Origin: Verrucomicrobiota bacterium
Lineage (GTDB): Bacteria; Verrucomicrobiota; Verrucomicrobiia; Verrucomicrobiales; DEV007
Assembly (NCBI GenBank): GCA_020630835.1
Contig: JAHDIL010000010.1
Span: 1-11,693, forward strand
Reading direction: 5' to 3'
DNA: 11,693 bases
Positions 1 through 10,472 of this stretch are shown here, piece by piece (positions within the stretch are counted from its first letter, which is position 1; each line of letters starts with the position of its first letter). The position numbers were made by a program, and so were the translations under genes. The notes beneath the pieces are model-generated. The model was not told the DNA's origin, ran no database searches, and saw only the letters and a list, made by a program, of their open reading frames with translations.

Positions 1-3365
<3,365 letters not shown>

Positions 3366-3409
3366 GGGGGCTGAACCGCACTAGAGCTAGCGAAACAAAA
3401 ACTATTATC

Positions 3410-4813
3410 ATGAACTCACGTCGACAGTTTCTTTCCCAGGTAGGAATGGGGTTTGGCTCTGTGGCTCTTGGGCCAATGGCTGCTCAACCCCTGCGAGCTG
3501 CTACGAATCCGCTTAGTGTGCGTGAGCCGCACTTTCCCGCGACGGCGAAACGAGTCATTCACATCTTTGCTAACGGCGGCCCATCGCAAGTCGATAGTTT
3601 TGATTATAAGCCGGAGCTTGCTCGCATGGATGGGCAGACTCTGTCCGAGGGAAACCTTAAAACGGAGCGAAAGACGGGGGCGATCATGCAGTCACCCTTC
3701 GCTTTTAAGCAGTATGGGCAGAGCGGGAAATGGGTGAGTGATATGTTTCCCAACGTAGCCCAGCATGTTGACAAGATGTGTTTTATGCACTCGCTCACGG
3801 CGAACCTTCCTAACCATGAGCCTTCTCTTGCGCTTATGAATACAGGTGCTGAGCGGATCGCCGTGGATCGTCCGAGTCTTGGTAGCTGGGTGACCTATGG
3901 TTTGGGATCCGAGAATGAGAATTTGCCAGGATTTGTTTCGTTGTGTGCTAAAGGGTTGCCGGTTGCCCGCAAGCGTAATTGGCGTTCTGCCTTCCTGCCT
4001 GGTGCGATGCAGGGGGTTCATGTTGATTTGACTAAGGCAACATCACCCTCCCGTGTCATTGAGAATCTTGAAAACATGGCGACGAGCAGCGGTATGCAGC
4101 GGTCGCAGCTAGATCTCGTTCGTTCGTTAAATGCTTCTGCAGGGTTGGGTGAGGGAGTTGAGCGCCTTTTTGATGCTCAAGTTCAATCAATGGAACTCGC
4201 CTACCGCATGCAGATGGAGGCTACAGATGCTTTTGACGTCAGTCTAGAGGATGAGCGGACCCGCGAGCTCTATGGGAAAAACTTGTTCGGTGATCAGATG
4301 CTTGTTGCGCGGCGTCTTGTTGAGCGCGGTGTTCGGTTTGTTCAGGTATGGCATGGAGGTGGTCAGCCTTGGGATGCTCATACGGATATTGAGAAAAACC
4401 ACGGACGGACAGCGCGAGAGTCAGACCAACCTATTGCGGCACTGTTGACTGATCTGGAACAGCGTGGGCTTCTGGACGACACGCTTGTAGTCTGGGGAGG
4501 GGAATTTGGGCGGACTCCCACCGTTGAGTTACCTAACAATACAAATGGTGGTGGCGCTCTGGGGCGAGATCACAACCACTATGGGTTTACTATGTGGATG
4601 GCTGGTGGCGGTGCTAAGCCTGGCTTTAGCTATGGTAGCACGGATGAGTTAGGCTTCCAGGCTCAGGATGACAAAATGCATGTGCATGATTTGCACGCAA
4701 CGATATTGCATATGTTAGGTTTTGACCACGAGAAGCTGACCTATCGCTATTCAGGCCGCGACTTCCGTTTAACTGATGTCCACGGCGAGGTGATTAAAGA
4801 TCTTTTGGCCTAA
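3410..4813 (+). CDS. Tat-exported DUF1501 family protein (alkaline-phosphatase-like fold)
   Basis: This 467-residue protein belongs to DUF1501 (PF07394), in the same superfamily as sulfatases and alkaline phosphatases. The ATG at 3410 gives MNSRRQFLSQVG, a twin-arginine signal (RR at 4-5) before a hydrophobic stretch ending near LRAA. Family motifs are visible in order: GGPSQVDSFD (56-65), WDAH (321-324), GEFGRTP (364-370), GRDHNHYG (385-392) and HVHDLHATILHMLG (424-437). Their Asp, Glu and His residues are plausible metal ligands by analogy with the superfamily. An in-frame GTG at 3362 overlaps the PSD1 stop codon and would add 16 residues; I prefer 3410 because it places the Tat motif at the N-terminus, although there is no Shine-Dalgarno there. 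The gene starts 44 bases after PSD1 on the same strand, so the two are probably one transcript and functional partners. The activity is unknown; hydrolysis of a phosphate or sulfate ester is only an inference from fold. Confidence 0.93.
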   Translation: MNSRRQFLSQVGMGFGSVALGPMAAQPLRAATNPLSVREPHFPATAKRVIHIFANGGPSQVDSFDYKPELARMDGQTLSEGNLKTERKTGAIMQSPFAFKQYGQSGKWVSDMFPNVAQHVDKMCFMHSLTANLPNHEPSLALMNTGAERIAVDRPSLGSWVTYGLGSENENLPGFVSLCAKGLPVARKRNWRSAFLPGAMQGVHVDLTKATSPSRVIENLENMATSSGMQRSQLDLVRSLNASAGLGEGVERLFDAQVQSMELAYRMQMEATDAFDVSLEDERTRELYGKNLFGDQMLVARRLVERGVRFVQVWHGGGQPWDAHTDIEKNHGRTARESDQPIAALLTDLEQRGLLDDTLVVWGGEFGRTPTVELPNNTNGGGALGRDHNHYGFTMWMAGGGAKPGFSYGSTDELGFQAQDDKMHVHDLHATILHMLGFDHEKLTYRYSGRDFRLTDVHGEVIKDLLA

Positions 4814-4833
4814 AAATAAGAATGGCGTCTCTT

Positions 4834-4851
4834 ACCTCCTAAGACGGAGGT
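4834..4851. terminator. Possible weak terminator hairpin between convergent genes
   Basis: ACCTCC (4834-4839) pairs with GGAGGT (4846-4851) around a six-base loop, 20 bases after the DUF1501 stop. Only three T residues follow on the plus strand, so it is a poor intrinsic terminator. An alternative GAGG/CCTC pairing overlaps it. Its place between convergent stop codons is the main reason to list it. Confidence 0.35.
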
Positions 4852-4872
4852 TTGGCCTCTGTGCCAGACAAT

Positions 4873-4886
4873 GGTAGAATTCTACC
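4873..4886. repeat. Perfect 14-base palindrome over the sulfatase stop codon
   Basis: GGTAGAATTCTACC is a perfect palindrome. Its right half includes the TAG stop (4884-4882) of the minus-strand sulfatase. It could form part of a 3'-end structure or be a protein-binding dyad, or be accidental; there is no spacer for a normal hairpin loop. Confidence 0.5.
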
Positions 4887-6654
4887 GAATGCGGCGCAGT
4901 AGGAGTTGCCGAACTTCTGCCACCTCTTCTCCTGGCTTAGATAGCGCGCGGAGTCGAAGGGTGCCCTTCTCCTTGGGTAAGGTAATTTCTCCAAGGGATA
5001 CTGGTTTGAAGTCCTTTTCTGGACCTTCGTTCGCTTGGTAGCGCAAGTAAGTTTCAGACACGATAGGCGACTCGTTTGGTTCGGTAATCGTGCCGATAAC
5101 CTCGGCGTCTTGGAATGTTAGAGCGAGTTTTGTTCCTGCCACGTCGGGCCCCGAGTCATAGAATACGATGACCTCAAAAGTGCCAGCTTTCGCGAGTTCT
5201 GCGTTCCAGTGAATCTCGTCTTTTTCGTTTTTCCAGTTTAAAAAATAGGACGAGTTGGGGTGTCGAGAGGATCGCTGGATTTCTCCGGTGGCTGTTGCGT
5301 CACGAATCGGAAGCTGGGTGTATTCCATCCCTGGATCCCCGATGAGGAAGGGACGTTCGTCTTCCTTGGGTTGAGGAGGGAGTTGGGACATGATATTGTC
5401 CAGTTGTTCTTGAAGTTGCGCCTTGTGCTGCGGGTAAATTTCGGACAGATCGCGCAATTGGCCAAGATCGCGGTCGATCTCGTAAAGCATGCCTTCGCCC
5501 ATTAGTCGAAAACGGTCGTTTCGGATAGAGGTTTTCGCTCTCCATTGGTTAAAGATAATACGCTCCTGCAGTTCCGGTGTAGCGGCCTTGTCACCTTGTA
5601 GAAATACTGAGGACAGATCTTTGCCGTCGATGGGGTTATTTGTCGTCAGTTCCACGCCGGCAAGGCCTGCCAGGGTGGGGAGCAAATCTAGCCCGCTAGA
5701 GAGGGTGCGAGCAAGGCTGCCTGCGGGAATCTTTTCAGGCCAGCGCACGAGCAGGGGGGAGCGCACGCCCCCCTCTTCGTGACGACCTTTTTTTCCTGCC
5801 ATTCCTCCATTCCAGCGCCAGCCATTCGGGCCGTTATCACAAAAGTAGAGGACGATAGTATTTTCTTCTTGGCCAGACTCTTCGAGGTAGTCGAGCACGC
5901 GGCCGACATTGTCATCGATATTTTCGCACATGGCGAGGGCGGCAAGCGCGTGATTGGGGCCAAATTTGGGTTCTTTGGTTGGCTGTTGCGTTAATTTTTT
6001 GTCTTTGAATCGATTCCAATATTTGTCAGGAACGATCATGGGAGAATGCGGTGTCGGGATGGGTATGTAGGTGAAAAACGGCTTGCCCTCACTGGTTTTC
6101 ATGAACTCAATGGCCTTGCTGACTGTGTCATCGACGATAAATCCCTCGCCCTTTACCATGTTGCCGTTGTGGTCTAGCCATGGGTCAACGTAGTTCCCCC
6201 AATGGCCGGAACAGAATCCGTAGAATTCATCGAAACCTCGACCCAGCGGGTGGTAGGGATACTGCATGCCATTATGCCACTTTCCGAATGCACCAGTGCG
6301 ATAGCCGGCATCAGAGAAGACGTTGGCAATGGTTGTTTCATCTAGGTTGAGCCGCTCCGCCCCCTGAGAAACGCCCGAAACTCCTGAGCGGGAGTGATAG
6401 CGCGCGGTGAGGAACTCTGCACGAGTCGGGGAGCAGACGGGCTGCACGTAAAATCGCTCCATGACAAGTCCGTCGCGACTGAGGGAGTCGATGCGTGGAG
6501 TCTTGAGGTCCTGATTTCCATGGAGACTTAGGTCTCCCCAGCCTTGATCATCTGTGAGAAAGACGACTATATTGGGTTTCTCGGCCTGGAGAGAGGTGAG
6601 AAACGAGAGAAACAGCGGTAGTAGTAAACTGCAGGTGAAATTGATTTTTGGCAT
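4882..6654 (-). CDS. Exported sulfatase with C-terminal beta-rich module
   Basis: This is a complete 590-residue sulfatase. The ATG at 6654 gives MPKINF and a hydrophobic signal peptide ending at SLQA, followed at once by PNIVVFLTDDQGWGD. An ATG at 6732 would add 26 residues before the signal peptide, so I reject it. Visible catalytic features are the Asp pair at 35-36, CSPTR at 74-78 (Cys74 is the residue converted to formylglycine), Lys125 and His127 in GKWH, His203 in THSP, Asp273-Asn274 in CDNGP, and a Lys in the GKKGRHEEGG segment (288 or 289). The sulfatase domain ends near 430. Residues about 440-590 form a separate beta-rich module (EIHWNAEL, GTFEVIVFYDSG, GTLRLRAL) resembling carbohydrate-binding sandwiches. 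The enzyme should cleave sulfate esters in the periplasm or outside the cell after maturation by a formylglycine-generating enzyme not encoded here. The substrate is unknown. It converges on DUF1501. Confidence 0.93.
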   Translation of the reverse strand: MPKINFTCSLLLPLFLSFLTSLQAEKPNIVVFLTDDQGWGDLSLHGNQDLKTPRIDSLSRDGLVMERFYVQPVCSPTRAEFLTARYHSRSGVSGVSQGAERLNLDETTIANVFSDAGYRTGAFGKWHNGMQYPYHPLGRGFDEFYGFCSGHWGNYVDPWLDHNGNMVKGEGFIVDDTVSKAIEFMKTSEGKPFFTYIPIPTPHSPMIVPDKYWNRFKDKKLTQQPTKEPKFGPNHALAALAMCENIDDNVGRVLDYLEESGQEENTIVLYFCDNGPNGWRWNGGMAGKKGRHEEGGVRSPLLVRWPEKIPAGSLARTLSSGLDLLPTLAGLAGVELTTNNPIDGKDLSSVFLQGDKAATPELQERIIFNQWRAKTSIRNDRFRLMGEGMLYEIDRDLGQLRDLSEIYPQHKAQLQEQLDNIMSQLPPQPKEDERPFLIGDPGMEYTQLPIRDATATGEIQRSSRHPNSSYFLNWKNEKDEIHWNAELAKAGTFEVIVFYDSGPDVAGTKLALTFQDAEVIGTITEPNESPIVSETYLRYQANEGPEKDFKPVSLGEITLPKEKGTLRLRALSKPGEEVAEVRQLLLRRIR

Positions 6655-6999
6655 GGCTAAGGATGCCGTATAGAAAAATGCTCCGCCAGATACGTAATTT
6701 GCTCTAAAATAATCCGGCAGATTCTGTGGCATGCTATTTGGGCGAGCCGATAAGGCAGAGGAGAGAGTTTTCCGCGGCGCATGAGGCTTTTTGCCTTGAA
6801 TCCTCCTGCATCTTGCTTATGAACTACGGTGCTCGGGAGAGATTGTTCTGGCTGTCATCGAAAGATTTTGTCTGCGCGTTTTTCCCGTGCCGATACCCTA
6901 CAGGGTCCGTTCTTTCCGCATGAGAGTAGCTCATGAGTTTCGATGAAATCAGAGGAGCATGGTGAGAAGGGGCTCGCACCACAATTGTTTCCTTCACCT
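6655..6999. other. Divergent intergenic region between sulfatase and aminotransferase genes
   Basis: About 345 bases separate the divergent starts. I found no confident promoter motif on either strand. A short AGGC-TTTTT-GCCT dyad lies near 6784-6796. A plus-strand frame from a GTG at 6726 to 6923 encodes 65 residues of odd, Cys- and Phe-rich composition without recognisable features, so I do not call it. If the aminotransferase starts at 6943 rather than 7000, the gap is 288 bases. Confidence 0.55.
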
Positions 7000-8166
7000 A
7001 TGAGTTTCATTGCCGAAAAATTTGGAGAAATTTCCCCTTCTCAAACCCTCGCTATCACCGCAGCCGCTAAGAAAATGAGGGAGGAAGGCAAAGACATCGC
7101 CAGCTTTGGTGCGGGTGAGCCCGATCTCGATACACCTCAGCATATCAAAGATGCCGCCATCGAGGCATTGCAGAGTGGAGCTACGAAATATACTCCAGCT
7201 ACCGGTATCCCTGAGCTGAAAGAAGCGATTCAGGAAAAATTTCTTCTCGAAAACCGCATCGAATACGACATCAGCCAAATCTCTGTGAATTGCGGGGCTA
7301 AGCACTCTTGCTACAATGCGATTCTCGCGACCTGCGATGCCGAGGATGAAGTAATTATCCCTTCTCCTTACTGGACAAGCTACCCTGAAATGGTGCGTCT
7401 AGCTGGTGCTGAGCCCTACATCGTGGAAACGAAAAAGGAGAACGGTTGGAAGATCACTCCGGAAGAATTCGAGGATGCGATCAGCGGTCGCACTAGAATG
7501 CTTATCCTAAATTCGCCAGGCAATCCAACTGGCGCCGTTTATTCTCAAGAGGAGCTTGAAGCACTTGTCGAAGTAGCGGTTTCAGAGGACGTGCTTATCC
7601 TCTCTGATGAGATATATGAGAAGCTCGTTTATGGGGACACTAAGCACGTGAGCGTAGCCGCTCTCAGCGATGAAGCGAAGAACTTGACCATCACCATTAA
7701 CGGTCACAGTAAGGTTTACGCGATGACCGGATGGCGCCTAGGTTACACCGCCGCCCCACCTGAAATAGCCAAGGCCATTTCCATCATTCAGAGTCACACC
7801 ACCTCCAACCCAACTTCCTTCGCCCAGTATGGCGGCATCGCTGCTCTGCAGGGGGATCAGAACATGATCTCTGATATGGTAGACGAGTATGATATGCGTC
7901 GTCAGTATATGATGAGCCGTCTGCAGAATATCAATAACGTGGATATTGTGGAGCCGCATGGGGCTTTCTATTTCCTTGTCGACACCACAAAAATGGGGCT
8001 GAGTTCGATGAATTTGACGGAGAAGCTGCTCTCGCGCTACGAAGTCGCAGCTGTCCCGGGTATTGCCTTCGGGCATGATCATTCGATCCGGTTGAGTTAT
8101 GCTACGGGCCTTGATATCATTAAAAAAGGGCTCGACCGCTTCGAGGAGTTCTGTCTTGCTCACTGA
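7000..8166 (+). CDS. Class I pyridoxal-phosphate aminotransferase, aspartate aminotransferase-like
   Basis: This 388-residue enzyme is a fold-type I aminotransferase of the prokaryotic aspartate aminotransferase subgroup (PF00155). It transfers an amino group between an amino acid, probably aspartate, and 2-oxoglutarate in the cytoplasm. Key motifs in order are SPSQTLAI at the N-terminus, FGAGEPDLDTP (36-46), YTPATGIPELKEAI (64-77), PYWTSYPEM (with Trp125), NSPGNPTGAVYS (Asn175), SDEIYEKLVYG (Asp203) and NGHSKVYAMTGWRLGY, in which Lys238 is the cofactor-binding lysine. Arg364 in SIRLSYATG would bind the substrate carboxylate. An in-frame ATG at 6943 adds 19 residues without family similarity, so 7000 fits the family length better; neither start has a clear Shine-Dalgarno. 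Closely related enzymes can also use prephenate, which sequence reading alone cannot exclude. It is followed by its own terminator and appears monocistronic. Confidence 0.93.
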   Translation: MSFIAEKFGEISPSQTLAITAAAKKMREEGKDIASFGAGEPDLDTPQHIKDAAIEALQSGATKYTPATGIPELKEAIQEKFLLENRIEYDISQISVNCGAKHSCYNAILATCDAEDEVIIPSPYWTSYPEMVRLAGAEPYIVETKKENGWKITPEEFEDAISGRTRMLILNSPGNPTGAVYSQEELEALVEVAVSEDVLILSDEIYEKLVYGDTKHVSVAALSDEAKNLTITINGHSKVYAMTGWRLGYTAAPPEIAKAISIIQSHTTSNPTSFAQYGGIAALQGDQNMISDMVDEYDMRRQYMMSRLQNINNVDIVEPHGAFYFLVDTTKMGLSSMNLTEKLLSRYEVAAVPGIAFGHDHSIRLSYATGLDIIKKGLDRFEEFCLAH

Positions 8167-8188
8167 GGAGAGTCAGATTTGATCTGCG

Positions 8189-8227
8189 CGGGTGGTTGTC
8201 TTTCGTGGACTTCACACCCGTTTTTTT
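8189..8227 (+). terminator. Intrinsic terminator of the aminotransferase gene
   Basis: CGGGTG (8189-8194) pairs with CACCCG (8215-8220), and seven T residues follow directly (8221-8227). Inside the 20-base loop, GTC and GAC can pair further. It lies 22 bases after the aminotransferase stop codon and matches a Rho-independent terminator. Confidence 0.78.
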
Positions 8228-8229
8228 GT

Positions 8230-8250
8230 TTCTAGAGCCTTTCTCTAGAA
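8230..8250. other. Second perfect hairpin right after the terminator
   Basis: TTCTAGAG (8230-8237) pairs perfectly with CTCTAGAA (8243-8250) around CCTTT. It starts two bases after the terminator T-run. No T-run follows it, so it is not a second standard terminator; it may stabilise a 3' end or be an operator-like dyad upstream of the MerC-like gene. Confidence 0.5.
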
Positions 8251-8389
8251 GGGCTAGGCATTTTCTTGATGAGCTCGTTGAAGAACTAAGCGAATGTTTG
8301 GGATGAAAAGCTCCAACTTCATGAGGAATAGGGGCGCCTCTTCACAGTTTTGGCTGTAGTCTTGATTTTCACAGGTTGCGTTTTTCGTT

Positions 8390-9079
8390 ATGATGACACG
8401 CGTGGTTACGGAATCATCTCCTGTCAGCAGCATTTCCGCCTTGCCTAGTTGGGACAGGATTGGAGTATTTGCATCGATTTTGTGTGCGATTCACTGTGCT
8501 GTCACGCCGTTCATCTTCCTGATCGCTCCGCTTGTAGGTTCGGTTTGGGCCCATCCGGCTTCGCACTGGGGGATGGCACTCTTTGTCATTCCGCTTGCTG
8601 GCGCCACCCTCGTGATTGGGTATCGGAAACATCGGGCAAAAATGCCGGGCACTCTCGGAGGCGTGGGCGCAGGGATCCTCATCATGGGAAGTGTTTTGCC
8701 CTACGTTGAGACGCAGCCTCTCCATCTTCCTTGGTTTGGCGCATCCGCTGATGCCTCAAAGGTCGTTGAGGGTGATGATGTGTTTGTGTGGAAGAGAGGC
8801 GAAACCGTTGACGGATCTGCTTTGGACTCAGCAGCCTCCTCGGAGGTCTTCCACTGGCGAAAAGGGGAGGGAGTTATTTCCTCGGCTGACTCTTGCGATG
8901 CTTGCTGTCCTTCGATTAAGACTGATGAGAGCGGGAATACCTTCCTAAATGTGCCCCTCGCCAGCATTGTTACGACGCTCGGGGGGATTTTTATGATCTC
9001 AGCGCATCGGCTTAACCTGCGTTGTAGCCGTAAGTGTTGCGAAAGCCCGCATTGTCTCAACGCAAGCGATAGCAAATGA
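8390..9079 (+). CDS. MerC-domain integral membrane protein with long Cys-containing loop
   Basis: The 229-residue protein matches the MerC family (PF03203), small four-helix inner-membrane proteins first known for mercury uptake. After a polar N-terminus, SWDRIGVFASILCAIHC begins helix 1 and carries the CxxxC-type metal-binding motif (Cys32, His35, Cys36). Helix 2 is about 57-77, helix 3 about 86-104 and helix 4 about 186-206, the last leading into SAHRLNLRCSRKCC. Between helices 3 and 4 lies a polar segment of about 80 residues, which makes the protein longer than the 130-150 residues usual for the family. It holds two copies of a VFxWxxGE motif (131-138 and 153-160) and a cluster with Cys169, Cys172 and Cys173. 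The tail has Cys212, 216, 217 and 222. No other mer gene is nearby, so the metal is unknown. No Shine-Dalgarno is visible before 8390. The end overlaps the convergent beta-propeller gene by 23 bases. Confidence 0.85.
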   Translation: MMTRVVTESSPVSSISALPSWDRIGVFASILCAIHCAVTPFIFLIAPLVGSVWAHPASHWGMALFVIPLAGATLVIGYRKHRAKMPGTLGGVGAGILIMGSVLPYVETQPLHLPWFGASADASKVVEGDDVFVWKRGETVDGSALDSAASSEVFHWRKGEGVISSADSCDACCPSIKTDESGNTFLNVPLASIVTTLGGIFMISAHRLNLRCSRKCCESPHCLNASDSK

Positions 9080-10403
9080 GGCGCTCCTGCCCGCGCAGGA
9101 TCAAATGATTCTGACTGATAGCCATAGGAGACCACAGCTTGAAGTCAGGTAAGCGCACAAACTTGCGATTGGCCTGCTTTGCGATCATGGCGTCTACCTC
9201 CTCGCGTTTCTCAAATACATCCAAGAGGCCAAGCTCCTGATAGCCTTTAGGCGAGGGGGCTACGAGCCGGAGAAATCCTGTTTCACCGTCTTGAATGAGG
9301 AGATGGTCATTAACGCGGACCATATTCCCTCGACCCATGAATGGGGTATCTCCTGTATGCCAGAGAGTTTCCCCATCGAGGTTTAAGCACATGAGGCCTC
9401 CCGTTTTTCGAGCTTCCCCCTTATGGTTGGCGTTTTCATTGGCCAAGATATAGAGGTGTTCGTCTATCAAAAAAGGCTGATGCATCTGCGTTCCGATATC
9501 TAAGGAATACTGTTCGCTCGCCTGCCAGTTGGGGGCTCCTTGAGTGAATTTCAGCATGGCGCTACCATTGCCATATCCACCCGTGAGAAAGACTCGGTCA
9601 TCGCTGATTTTAGTGGGAAAGGGAATGGGTATTTTGTTGAAATAGATGGCAGTATCCCAAAGCGTGGATCCTGTCTTCGGGTCTACACTGATGGTCGTGC
9701 CGATGCCTCCGTCGCCTTCCCGCTCCGTCGCTACAAACACGACCTGCTCTACGCCGTCCAGAGTAAGCTTAGTGGTAGAAGAATGAGAATCGCCAAATCC
9801 TCGCGTCCGCCATAGCTCCTCGCCGGTCTTTTTGTTTAGACCTACAAGACCTGCATCTGTGCTCATGGCGGCCGCTATTAGGACGTCGCCCACGATTAGT
9901 GGGCTTTGCGCCCAACCCCATTTTGGAGGGGTCGCTTCATAGCGATCTTGAATACTGACTGTCCAGTCGGCTTCCCCGGTAGTTTTGTTGATCCGATGAA
10001 TATCACCGAGACCGCCGATAAAGTAAGCGGCATCTTGTTCCACCAAAGGAACACCTCGAGACCCTGAGTGAGGTAGAATTCCGGCATGATCGAAGCGGAA
10101 TCGCCATTTTTCCGAGCCGGATTCGAGATCTAAGCAGAGCAGTAAATCAGCCTCTGCGGGATCCCGATCGAGGACGAAGACTTCCTCATTATAGATGGCG
10201 GCGCCCCCGAAACCTTCGTGAAGCTCGACTGCCCAGTTGGGATTGGGATCTCCCGCAATCCAACTCTTAAGGTCAAGGCCGGGTATCTTGATGGCTCCTG
10301 TCCGAGAAGGACCTTGGAACTGATGCCAGTTAAGCGGCTCTTCGCCCTGGATTGAGTGAAATGATAGCAGAATGCACCCGAGTAATATAAAGCAACGTCT
10401 CAT
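9057..10403 (-). CDS. Exported PQQ-repeat beta-propeller protein
   Basis: This 448-residue protein starts at the ATG at 10403, which gives MRRCFILLGC and a signal peptide ending near SIQG; a TTG at 10439 would add 12 residues before the signal and is less likely. The mature part opens with NWHQFQGPSRTG, common at the start of PQQ-like propellers (PF13360). Five blade motifs with the form hydrophobic-D/N-x-x-G-x-x-x-W are visible, with the Trp at about 100, 147, 198, 249 and 348, for example LNKKTGEELW and VDPKTGSTLW. Such proteins resemble BamB or PQQ-dependent dehydrogenases, but dehydrogenase catalytic features are not evident, so a scaffold or binding role is more likely than an enzymatic one. 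LLGC resembles a lipobox, but the hydrophobic stretch continues past the Cys. It lies 69 bases downstream of a sulfatase on the same strand, suggesting an operon. Its stop overlaps the MerC-like gene. Confidence 0.88.
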   Translation of the reverse strand: MRRCFILLGCILLSFHSIQGEEPLNWHQFQGPSRTGAIKIPGLDLKSWIAGDPNPNWAVELHEGFGGAAIYNEEVFVLDRDPAEADLLLCLDLESGSEKWRFRFDHAGILPHSGSRGVPLVEQDAAYFIGGLGDIHRINKTTGEADWTVSIQDRYEATPPKWGWAQSPLIVGDVLIAAAMSTDAGLVGLNKKTGEELWRTRGFGDSHSSTTKLTLDGVEQVVFVATEREGDGGIGTTISVDPKTGSTLWDTAIYFNKIPIPFPTKISDDRVFLTGGYGNGSAMLKFTQGAPNWQASEQYSLDIGTQMHQPFLIDEHLYILANENANHKGEARKTGGLMCLNLDGETLWHTGDTPFMGRGNMVRVNDHLLIQDGETGFLRLVAPSPKGYQELGLLDVFEKREEVDAMIAKQANRKFVRLPDFKLWSPMAISQNHLILRGQERLICYRLR

Positions 10404-10472
10404 ACCGATAGCATAAGGGGGGAAGCTGGATTGAGACAAGCCCTGAAGTGAGGTGAAACGGCGGGTCTACGG

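Noticed and set aside
6726..6923. Plus-strand frame of 65 codons between the sulfatase and aminotransferase genes
   Set aside because: It has a GTG start without a ribosome site, an odd composition and no recognisable motif, and sits in a probable promoter region.
6933..7008. Repeated ATGAGTTTC at 6933 and 7000 as a possible duplicated start region
   Set aside because: The identity is only nine bases and the flanks differ, so chance is the simplest explanation.
8293..8358. A 21-codon frame (ATG at 8293) upstream of the MerC-like gene, considered as a leader peptide
   Set aside because: It has no ribosome site, no run of regulatory codons and no attenuator structure after it.
8390..9079. Mercury-resistance operon
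   Set aside because: Only a MerC-domain gene is present; no merR, merT, merP or merA is seen, so mercury resistance is not supported.
8701..9135. Minus-strand frame of 144 codons opposite the MerC-like gene
   Set aside because: The plus strand encodes clear membrane helices and the CAIHC motif of MerC; the opposite frame has nothing recognisable.
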